This document shows positions 1 through 5,903 of a DNA stretch of 7,329 nucleotides, one piece after another. The translations under genes and the position numbers were made by a program. The first letter of the stretch is position 1. The number at the start of each line of letters is the position of its first letter. The stretch comes from Tagaea sp. (GTDB taxonomy: Bacteria > Pseudomonadota > Alphaproteobacteria > CACIAM-22H2), in NCBI GenBank assembly GCA_023653245.1, contig JAMNXK010000095.1, positions 1-7,329 of the forward strand. Direction: 5' to 3'. Under the pieces are notes generated by a model. The model did not search any database and had not been told where the DNA came from. It was given only the letters and a program-made list of their open reading frames with translations.

Positions 1-645
1 ATCCCGCGCCCCGCCCCCCGCGCCGGTGCCACGGCGCCCAGGGCGCCGAAGATCGCCGCGATCGTGCTCGCGGCCGGCCGGTCGAGCCGCATGGCGCCGG
101 CCAACAAGCTGTTCGTCGAGATCGACGGCAAAACGATGCTCGCCCGCGCGGTCGAAGCCGCGACCTCTTCGCAAGCCGCCGAGACGATCGTCGTGCTCGG
201 CAACGATGCCGCGCGCGCCAAAGCGGCGCTGGCGGGCGTGCGGATCGTCGATAACCCGGACTACGCGAGCGGCCTGGCGAGTTCCGTGCGCGCCGGCATC
301 GCCGCCGTGTCGCCCGACTGCGACGGGGCGGTCGTGCTGCTCGGCGACATGCCCTTGGTCACCGCGGCCCATGTCGATCGCCTGATCGCCGCTTTCGCGC
401 CCGTCGAGGGCCGTTCGATCTGCGTCGCCGCCCATGGCGGCAAGCGCGGCAATCCCGTCCTGTGGGCGCGGGAGTTTTTCGCCGAGATCCTGGCGCTGGA
501 CGGCGACCAGGGCGCGCGCCCCGTGATGCGCCGCCACGAAGACCGGCTGTGCGAGGTGGCGATGCAAGACGACGGCGTGCTGATCGATCTCGACACGGCC
601 GAAGCGCTGGCGGCGTTCCAAGCGGCGCGGGAGAAGCGCGCGTGA
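1..645 (+). CDS. MocA/MobA-like molybdenum cofactor nucleotidyltransferase, 5'-truncated (probably the C-terminal domain of a fusion)
   Basis: The frame is open from the first base, so the N-terminus lies outside the window; 214 codons are visible. The product has the GT-A-type nucleotidyltransferase fold of the NTP_transf_3 (MobA/MocA) family. Visible motifs are the nucleotide-binding LAAGRSSRM with a following NKL lysine (bases 67-111), the metal-binding LLGDMP (337-354), GKRGNPVLW (439-465), GDQGAR (502-519) and a C-terminal LIDLDTAEAL. GDMP together with RGNPVL resembles MocA, the CTP:molybdopterin cytidylyltransferase serving xanthine-oxidase-type enzymes, more than the GTP-using MobA; that assignment is inference. 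About 16 residues rich in Pro, Ala and Arg precede the domain and read as an interdomain linker. This suggests the known fusion of a molybdopterin-binding domain to this transferase. A GTG at 64 falls inside the first beta strand and is not a credible start. The stop overlaps the next gene's start (GTGA), indicating an operon. Confidence 0.85.
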   Translation: MPRPAPRAGATAPRAPKIAAIVLAAGRSSRMAPANKLFVEIDGKTMLARAVEAATSSQAAETIVVLGNDAARAKAALAGVRIVDNPDYASGLASSVRAGIAAVSPDCDGAVVLLGDMPLVTAAHVDRLIAAFAPVEGRSICVAAHGGKRGNPVLWAREFFAEILALDGDQGARPVMRRHEDRLCEVAMQDDGVLIDLDTAEALAAFQAAREKRA

Positions 646-1844
646 GCTTCGATCCCGCCGCGACGCGCGCGCGTTTTCCGATCTTCGCGCGGCCGGGCGA
701 GCGCCTGGCCTATCTCGACAGCGGCGCGTCGGCGCAAACGCCCGATCTGGTGCTCGACGCGGTACGCCGCTTCGAAACCGGGAGCCGCGCGAACGTCAAA
801 CGGGGCGTGCACGCGCTGGCCGAGGCGGCGACCGAGGCCTACGCGAACGCGCGCGCGCAAGTCGCCGCGTATCTCGGCGTGCGGCCGGACGAGATCGTGT
901 TCACGAGCGGCTGCACGGCGGCGATCAATCTGGTCGCGCATGCTCTCGGTTCGACGCTGAAGCCGGGCGACGAGATCGTCGTGTCGGAGCTCGAGCACCA
1001 CTCGAACCTCGTGCCCTGGCAGATGTTGGCGGCGCGCGGTGGCGCCGCCCTGAGATTTCTCGACGTCGACGGCGAAGGCCGCATCGTGCCCGCGTCGCTG
1101 TCGCCCAAGACGAAGATCGTCGCGCTCGCCCATGTGTCGAACGTCACGGGTGCGGTTCTCGACGTCGCCGCGATCGTCGCCGAAGCGCGCAAGGTCGGCG
1201 CGCGCGTTCTGCTCGACGGCGCCCAGCGCGCGCCGCACGGGCCCATCGACGTGAACGCGCTCGGCGCGGACTTCTACGCCTTCAGCGGCCACAAGGCGTT
1301 CGCCCCGCACGGCGTGGGCGCGTTGTGGATGAAGGCCGAGTGGATGGAAAGCTTGCCGCCCTTCCTGGGCGGCGGGGAGATGATCGCGCGCGTGACGCGC
1401 GACGGCTTCGAACCGGCCAAGGGCCCCACCCGCTTCGAAGCGGGCACGCCGCCGATCTCGGGCGCCATCGGCCTGGGGGCCGCTTGCGCGTGGCTCGCCA
1501 CGCTCGATTGGGCGGCGATCGCCGCGCACGAGCTGCGCTTGACGCAGCGTCTGCTCGACGCGTTGGGTGCGACGGCCGGCGTGCGCATTCTCGGCCCCAC
1601 AGGCTTGCAAGCCCGCGCGCCGGTCGTGTCCTTCGATCTGGAAGGTGCCCATCCGCACGATATCTGCCAGATCATGGACCGCTTCGGCGTGGCGTTGCGC
1701 GGCGGGCATCATTGCGCGCAGCCCTTGCACGCGAAGTTCGATCTCGCGGGCTCGACGCGCGCCTCGTTGGCGCTCTATTGCGAAGACGCCGATATCGATT
1801 TGTTCTTCGACGGCTTGGCCGAAGCCAAGCGCGTGCTGACATGA
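642..1844 (+). CDS. sufS: Group II (SufS/CsdA-type) cysteine desulfurase, PLP-dependent
   Basis: This 400-residue class V aminotransferase-fold enzyme takes sulfur from L-cysteine as an enzyme persulfide, leaving alanine; it should be cytosolic. Length and motifs follow SufS throughout: LDSGASAQTP near the N-terminus, ELEHHSNLVPWQ with His119-His120, DGAQ with Asp192 and Gln195 around the PLP ring, FSGHK with the Schiff-base Lys218, RFEAGTPP, and RGGHHCAQPL with the catalytic Cys358. The start chosen is GTG at 642, which overlaps the previous stop and has a purine-rich GGGAGAAG just upstream. The frame stays open further 5' (to 462), but that part only shadows the preceding gene. The stop overlaps the ATG of the SufU-like gene (ATGA), so the two are probably translationally coupled partners. 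No sufB, sufC or sufD lies in the window, so this may be a general SUF desulfurase or a dedicated donor, for example for molybdenum cofactor sulfuration. One oddity is that the usual Gly-Pro after the PLP lysine reads Ala-Pro (221-222). Enzyme class is near certain; pathway is open. Confidence 0.92.
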   Translation: MSFDPAATRARFPIFARPGERLAYLDSGASAQTPDLVLDAVRRFETGSRANVKRGVHALAEAATEAYANARAQVAAYLGVRPDEIVFTSGCTAAINLVAHALGSTLKPGDEIVVSELEHHSNLVPWQMLAARGGAALRFLDVDGEGRIVPASLSPKTKIVALAHVSNVTGAVLDVAAIVAEARKVGARVLLDGAQRAPHGPIDVNALGADFYAFSGHKAFAPHGVGALWMKAEWMESLPPFLGGGEMIARVTRDGFEPAKGPTRFEAGTPPISGAIGLGAACAWLATLDWAAIAAHELRLTQRLLDALGATAGVRILGPTGLQARAPVVSFDLEGAHPHDICQIMDRFGVALRGGHHCAQPLHAKFDLAGSTRASLALYCEDADIDLFFDGLAEAKRVLT

Positions 1845-2242
1845 GCGACGCGCTCTATCACGACGCGCTGATGGCTCTCGCCAAGGACGCGACCTACGCC
1901 GCGGCACTCGGCCCAAAGGACGGCGCCACGGTCGACAACCCGCTCTGCGGCGATCGGGTGACGCTCGCGGGCAAGATCGAGAGCGGCGTCTTCACCGGGC
2001 TCAAGCATCGGGTGCGCGGCTGCGCGCTGTGCCAGGCCGCGACGGCCGCCCTGGCGCGCGCGCTCGACGCCAAGCCCATGGCCGCCCTTGCCCAGGCCGA
2101 AGCCGCCCTGGAATCGGCCTTGGCGGGCGGTGCGGCGCCCGAGCCTTGGGCGGCCTTCGCGCCCGTGGGCCGGCACAAGAGCCGGCACGATTGCGTGCGC
2201 CTGCCGTTTTCGGCCGCCAAAGCGCTGATTTCCGGCACTTGA
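1841..2242 (+). CDS. SufU/IscU-like Fe-S assembly scaffold or sulfur-acceptor protein, CxxC variant
   Basis: This 133-residue protein belongs to the IscU/SufU/NifU-N family, whose members accept persulfide sulfur from a cysteine desulfurase and either build Fe-S clusters or bind zinc. The family ligand set is visible: NPLCGDR gives Cys36 and Asp38, RGCALC gives Cys61 with an extra Cys64, and RHDC gives Cys118. The spacing from Cys61 to Cys118 is 57 residues. That is nearer the Bacillus SufU arrangement (about 62) than IscU (about 43), so a SufU-type relay partner is favoured. The usual GCxxS of SufU/IscU reads GCxxC here, and no His directly precedes the last Cys as it does in IscU. The ATG at 1841 overlaps the desulfurase stop by four bases; no strong ribosome-binding site is visible, consistent with coupling. 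The C-terminal half is Ala-rich, with a probable amphipathic helix around residues 66-95. Family membership is confident; scaffold versus Zn-dependent sulfur transfer cannot be decided from sequence alone. Confidence 0.85.
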   Translation: MSDALYHDALMALAKDATYAAALGPKDGATVDNPLCGDRVTLAGKIESGVFTGLKHRVRGCALCQAATAALARALDAKPMAALAQAEAALESALAGGAAPEPWAAFAPVGRHKSRHDCVRLPFSAAKALISGT

Positions 2243-2267
2243 TTTGCCGGGCGCGGGGGGCTACACA
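2239..2267 (+). promoter_or_regulatory. Putative sigma-70-type promoter for tRNA-Glu
   Basis: TTGATT (2239-2244) stands 17 bases before TACACA (2262-2267) across a GC-rich spacer. It would place transcription start about 14-16 bases before the mature tRNA 5' end. The -35 keeps the TTGA core, and the -10 matches TATAAT at three positions. The -35 element overlaps the stop codon of the SufU-like gene. Read-through from the upstream operon is the alternative. Confidence 0.45.
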
Positions 2268-2288
2268 GACGCCCTTCGACGTCGGCTC

Positions 2289-2364
2289 GTCCCCTTCGTC
2301 TAGAGGCCTAGGACGCCACCCTTTCACGGTAGAAACAGGGGTTCGAATCCCCTAGGGGACGCCA
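2289..2364 (+). tRNA. tRNA-Glu, anticodon TTC
   Basis: This 76-base tRNA has its CCA end encoded (2362-2364). The acceptor stem GTCCCCT/AGGGGAC is perfect, with G as discriminator base. The D arm closes GTCT against GGAC. The anticodon loop CTTTCAC (2321-2327) puts TTC at 2323-2325. The T arm is AGGGG-TTCGAAT-CCCCT. The sequence is nearly identical to bacterial tRNA-Glu elsewhere, including E. coli. In the anticodon stem, CCACC (2316-2320) faces GGTAG (2328-2332), leaving one C·A mismatch at the 28-42 pair where E. coli has a full helix. Nothing else suggests a pseudogene. Confidence 0.97.
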
Positions 2365-2405
2365 TTCTCGCGCGAGCGCGTGGACGACGAACGAGATCGT
2401 CGCCC

Positions 2406-2420
2406 TCGGGTTGGACCCGA
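2406..2420. repeat. Inverted repeat in the convergent spacer (6-bp stem, 3-base loop)
   Basis: TCGGGT and ACCCGA flank a TGG loop, between the 3' end of the tRNA and the 3' end of valS. On the plus strand it is followed by AAAAG rather than a T-run, so it is not a canonical intrinsic terminator in that direction. On the minus strand it is the second hairpin met after the valS stop. Confidence 0.4.
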
Positions 2421-2431
2421 AAAGCTCGGAC

Positions 2432-2448
2432 AGCGGCTTCGGGCCGCT
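2432..2448 (-). terminator. Probable transcription terminator hairpin at the valS 3' end
   Basis: A 6-bp GC-rich stem AGCGGC/GCCGCT with a 5-base loop begins within the valS stop codon. On the minus strand only a short CTTTT tract follows, about eight bases after the stem and itself flanked by CCGA/TCGG. The hairpin is clear, but the weak T-tract makes Rho-independent termination uncertain. Because the flanking units converge, it may act in both directions. Confidence 0.42.
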
Positions 2449-5194
2449 ATATCTCCCGCACCCGCGCCAACGCCGCGGCGAAGCGCGCCCGCGCGGCTTC
2501 GGCCTCGGCCTGGCGTTCGCGCTGATCTTCGACCGCTTCGGGGTCGGCCTTGGCGAGAAAGTCCGGGTTCGCGAGCTTCTTGGCCGTCTTGGCGATCTCG
2601 CCGTCGAGCTTGGCGATTTCCTTCTCCAGCCGCTTGCGCTCGGCGCCCGCGTCGATCACGCCGGCGAGCGGCAGCACGAGCGTCGCCCCGGACAGCGCCA
2701 CCGGCGCGCCGCCCTTCGTGGGGCCGCCGGTTTCGGCCGCGATGCGCTCGACGCGCGCGAGCGTCTGGATCAAGCCTTCATGGCGCGCCAACCGCGCGCG
2801 GGCCGTCTCGTCCGCGTCGCGATGGAGCAAGGCGAGCTTCGCCCCTTGCGGCACGTTCATCTCCGCGCGCAAAGCCCGCACGCCGGAGATCGCCGCGACC
2901 ACCCAGTTCATTTCGGCGGCCGCGGCCGCGTCGCCCAAGCTTTCGGGCAGCACGGGCCAAGTCTCGACCATGAGCATCCGATCGCCCGCCTTGTAGCCGA
3001 GCGCTTCCCACAGCTCCTCGGTCACATAGGGCGCCAAAGGATGCAGCAGCTTCAGCACCTGACCGATGCAGAACGCCGTGGTCGCGCGCACTTCGGCCTT
3101 CTCGGCGTCCGAGCCGCTGGTCAGCAGCGGCTTGGAGAATTCCAGATACCAGTCGCAGAACGTGCCCCACACGAAGCGATAGAGCGCGTCGGCCGCGTCG
3201 TTGAAACGATAGGCGTCGAGCGCCGCGGTGACCGCCTTGGCGCACGCCGCGAGCTCGCCCATCAGCCATTTGTCGACGGTGAGCGTCACGCGCGCCGGAT
3301 CGAAATCCGCGACGGGCACGCAGCCGTTCATTTGCGCGTAGCGGCTGGCGTTCCACAGCTTGGTGACGAAATTCCGGTAGCCCTCGACGCGCGACGTGGC
3401 GAGCTTCACGTCGCGGCCTTGCGCGGCCAGCGCGCACAGCGTGAAGCGCAGCGCGTCGGTGCCGTATTTGTCGATCAGGTCGAGCGGGTCGATGATGTTG
3501 CCCTTCGACTTCGACATTTTCTGCCCGCGCTCGTCGCGCACGAGGGCGTGGATGTACACGTGCTTGAAGGGCACGCGCTCGGCGAGCGTCTTGCCCGGAT
3601 TGCCGAATTGAATCCCCATCATCATCATCCGGGCGACCCAGAAGAAGATGATGTCGAATCCCGTGACCAGCACGTCGCCCGGGTAGTAGCGCGCGAGATG
3701 CGCGGTCTTCTCGGGCCATCCCAAGGTCGAGAACGGCCACAGCGCCGAGCTGAACCAGGTGTCGAGCACGTCGGGATCGCGCGCGAGCGCCACGTCCGCG
3801 CCGAACTTGGCGCGCGCGGCGGCCTTGGCGTCGGCCTCGGTTTCCTCGACGAACACGGATCCGTCGGGCGCGTACCAGGCCGGAATGCGATGGCCCCACC
3901 ACAGCTGGCGGCTGACGCACCACGGCTGGATGTTGCGCATCCACTCGTAATACGTGTTCTCCCACTGCTTGGGCACGAACACGGTATGGCCCTTCTCGAC
4001 CGCCTCGATCGCCGGCTTCGCCAGCGTGCCGGCGTCCACGTACCACTGGTCGGTGAGCCATGGCTCGAGCGCCACGCCCGAGCGATCCCCGTGCGGGACC
4101 ATGTGCGTATGCGCTTCGACCTTGTCGAGCAGGCCCAACGCCTCGAACTCGGCCACCACCGCCTTGCGCGCTGCGTAGCGATCGAGACCCTTGAAGCGCT
4201 CGGGCACGTCGCCGGCGATGCGCGCGTCCTTGTCCATGACGTCGATCATGGCGAGCTTGTGGCGCTTGCCGACTTCGAAATCGTTGAAGTCGTGCGCGGG
4301 CGTGATCTTGACCGCCCCCGTCCCTTTCTCGGGATCGGAGTATTCGTCCGCGACGATGGGGATGCGCCGGCCGACCAGCGGCAAAACCGCGTGCTTGCCG
4401 ACCAGCGCCTTGTAGCGCTCGTCGTCGGGATGCACGGCCACGCCGCTGTCGCCCAGCATCGTCTCGGGGCGCGTCGTCGCGACCACGATGAAGCGATCGG
4501 GCTCGCCTTCGATCGGATATTTGAAGTGCCAGAGCTGGCCCTTGATCTCGCGCTGCTCGACTTCGAGGTCGGAGATCGCCGTGTGCAGCTTCGGGTCCCA
4601 ATTGACCAGGCGCTTGTCGCGATAGATCAGCCCCTCGCGATGCAACGCGACGAAGACCTTGCGCACGGCATGCGACAGGCCTTCGTCCATGGTGAAGCGC
4701 TCGCGCGCCCAATCGGGCGAAGCGCCCAGACGGCGCAGCTGGCGCGTGATCGTGCCGCCGCTTTCGGCCTTCCACGCCCAGGCTTCCTCGAGGAATTCCT
4801 CGCGCCCGATCAGCGTGGCGTTCGCCTTTGGCGGCGCCACGCCGCCGCGGTCGAGGAACGTGCCCTTCTCCGCCAGCCGCCGCTCGACCACCATTTGCGT
4901 TGCGATGCCCGCATGATCCGTGCCCGGCTGCCAGAGCGCGTCGCGCCCTTGCATGCGCTTGAAGCGGATCAGCGCGTCCTGGATCGTGAAGGTCAGCGCG
5001 TGCCCCATATGCAGCGAGCCCGTGACGTTGGGCGGCGGCATCATGATCGTATAGGGCGTCTTGGCCGAGTTCGGATCGGCCGCGAACGCGCCGGCGGCTT
5101 CCCACGCGGCGTAGCGGCGCGCTTCGATCTCGGCGGGCGAAAAGGTCTTGGCGAGGCCGCTCTCGGCGGTCCCGTCGGTCGCGGGTTCTGTCAT
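2447..5194 (-). CDS. valS: Valyl-tRNA synthetase
   Basis: This 915-residue cytosolic class Ia synthetase charges tRNA-Val and hydrolyses mischarged Thr-tRNA-Val. The catalytic domain carries the HIGH-type motif PPPNVTGSLHMGHAL (HMGH at 62-65), then WQPGTDHAGIATQ near 88-100. The CP1 editing domain shows ATTRPETMLGDS (239-250) and GTGAVKITPAHDFNDFEVG (291-309). WCVSRQLWWGHRIPAW (425-440) returns to the catalytic fold, and the KMSKS loop is exact at 559-563. An anticodon-binding helical domain follows. From about residue 850 there is the charged C-terminal coiled-coil arm typical of ValRS, ending in ARVREI and a TAG stop. Length is slightly below E. coli ValS (951) and nothing is missing. The ATG at 5194 is the natural start, although no clear Shine-Dalgarno precedes it. 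It lies 34 bases after popZ and is probably co-transcribed with it. Confidence 0.98.
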   Translation of the reverse strand: MTEPATDGTAESGLAKTFSPAEIEARRYAAWEAAGAFAADPNSAKTPYTIMMPPPNVTGSLHMGHALTFTIQDALIRFKRMQGRDALWQPGTDHAGIATQMVVERRLAEKGTFLDRGGVAPPKANATLIGREEFLEEAWAWKAESGGTITRQLRRLGASPDWARERFTMDEGLSHAVRKVFVALHREGLIYRDKRLVNWDPKLHTAISDLEVEQREIKGQLWHFKYPIEGEPDRFIVVATTRPETMLGDSGVAVHPDDERYKALVGKHAVLPLVGRRIPIVADEYSDPEKGTGAVKITPAHDFNDFEVGKRHKLAMIDVMDKDARIAGDVPERFKGLDRYAARKAVVAEFEALGLLDKVEAHTHMVPHGDRSGVALEPWLTDQWYVDAGTLAKPAIEAVEKGHTVFVPKQWENTYYEWMRNIQPWCVSRQLWWGHRIPAWYAPDGSVFVEETEADAKAAARAKFGADVALARDPDVLDTWFSSALWPFSTLGWPEKTAHLARYYPGDVLVTGFDIIFFWVARMMMMGIQFGNPGKTLAERVPFKHVYIHALVRDERGQKMSKSKGNIIDPLDLIDKYGTDALRFTLCALAAQGRDVKLATSRVEGYRNFVTKLWNASRYAQMNGCVPVADFDPARVTLTVDKWLMGELAACAKAVTAALDAYRFNDAADALYRFVWGTFCDWYLEFSKPLLTSGSDAEKAEVRATTAFCIGQVLKLLHPLAPYVTEELWEALGYKAGDRMLMVETWPVLPESLGDAAAAAEMNWVVAAISGVRALRAEMNVPQGAKLALLHRDADETARARLARHEGLIQTLARVERIAAETGGPTKGGAPVALSGATLVLPLAGVIDAGAERKRLEKEIAKLDGEIAKTAKKLANPDFLAKADPEAVEDQRERQAEAEAARARFAAALARVREI

Positions 5195-5228
5195 GGCCGG
5201 GCTTGTTTAGACGCCAAGCGCCGCGCGC

Positions 5229-5903
5229 TCAATAGTCCTGAGATTCGCGGGTGATGCGGCGGATTTCGCGCTGGACCATGCGCTCGACCAGATCGGGCAG
5301 ATATTGGTCGAGCCACGCTTTGAGGATCGGGCGCAGTTCCGCGCGCACCAGATCTTCGATGGTCAGGTCCGAATTGCCGAGCAGCAAGTTGCGCGGCACG
5401 CGCGCCTGCAGGCCCTGCAATGTCTCCGACGCCTTGTTGGCCGCGTCGTCCGACATCAAGCGGTTCGGCTCGCCCGACATCACCGGCGGCGGCTTATCGA
5501 CGACGTTGGTGAGTTCCAACACGTCGTCGATCGGGTCGGGCTCCGGCATCGGCATGCGCGGACGCGGCGCCGGGCGCGGCGGCGGAGGGGGCGGCGGAGG
5601 CGGCGGGGGCGGAGGCGGCGCCATCATCTCCATCATCGCCTCGGGTTCCGGCTCCGGCATCGGCTCGGGCTCGGGGTCCGGCATCATCGCCATGGGCTCG
5701 GGCTCCGCCATCGCAGGCGGCGGAGGTGGCGGCGGCGGCGGCGGAGGTGGCGGCGGCGGAGGGGGTGGCGGCGGCGGTGGCGCCTCGGCAGCCGGTGCCG
5801 CCGGCGGAGCTTTGCCCGCATCGCCATCTTCGGAAATGATACGACGGATGGAGGCGAGGATCTCCTCCATCGACGGTTCTTGCTGGTTCTTGGGATCCGT
5901 CAT
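5229..5903 (-). CDS. popZ: Polar organising protein PopZ (DUF2497 family)
   Basis: This 224-residue protein forms the cytoplasmic polar scaffold of Alphaproteobacteria, which captures the ParB-parS centromere and client proteins. It has three parts. The N-terminal client-binding helix reads EPSMEEILASIRRIISED (residues 9-26). A long disordered linker runs from about 30 to 135. The C-terminal oligomerisation helices comprise a segment near 145-169 and LTIEDLVRAEL through REIRRITRESQDY (180-224). The linker is extreme: 22 uninterrupted prolines (42-63), an acidic Met/Glu/Pro stretch, then 14 more prolines (96-109). Total length exceeds the 177 residues of Caulobacter PopZ mainly through this linker. 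The ATG at 5903 is chosen because it places the conserved helix close to the N-terminus, as in the family. The frame stays open to a TTG at 5975, but those 24 residues look non-coding. No convincing ribosome-binding site precedes the ATG. The tolC-popZ-valS order supports the identity. Confidence 0.93.
   Translation of the reverse strand: MTDPKNQQEPSMEEILASIRRIISEDGDAGKAPPAAPAAEAPPPPPPPPPPPPPPPPPPPPPPAMAEPEPMAMMPDPEPEPMPEPEPEAMMEMMAPPPPPPPPPPPPPPRPAPRPRMPMPEPDPIDDVLELTNVVDKPPPVMSGEPNRLMSDDAANKASETLQGLQARVPRNLLLGNSDLTIEDLVRAELRPILKAWLDQYLPDLVERMVQREIRRITRESQDY
5577..5618. repeat. Trinucleotide low-complexity tract encoding 14 prolines in PopZ
   Basis: Fourteen consecutive GGN-type triplets on the plus strand (CCN on the coding strand) encode the second PopZ polyproline block. 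The triplets are mixed (CGG, AGG, GGG), so the run is imperfect at the DNA level but perfect in protein. Confidence 0.9.
5715..5780. repeat. Low-complexity tract encoding 22 prolines, with a perfect 21-base tandem duplication
   Basis: Twenty-two consecutive proline codons use all four synonyms: 13 CCG, 4 CCT, 4 CCA and 1 CCC. Bases 5718-5738 and 5739-5759 are identical, forming a seven-codon tandem duplication. A degenerate third copy of its core follows at 5760-5777. The plus strand is almost pure G with interspersed C, A and T, giving many GG runs. Confidence 0.9.

Noticed and set aside
462..641. N-terminal extension of the cysteine desulfurase
   Set aside because: The extra residues are out-of-frame reading of the preceding transferase gene; GTG at 642 gives the normal family length and has a purine-rich ribosome-binding site.
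261..1916. A 551-codon minus-strand frame across the first two genes
   Set aside because: Arg/Ala-rich antisense shadow of two well-recognised plus-strand genes.
2411..5254. A 947-codon open frame on the plus strand opposite valS
   Set aside because: It is antisense to an unambiguous ValRS, rich in Arg, His, Gly and Ala as expected from the complement of GC-rich codons, and has no recognisable domain.
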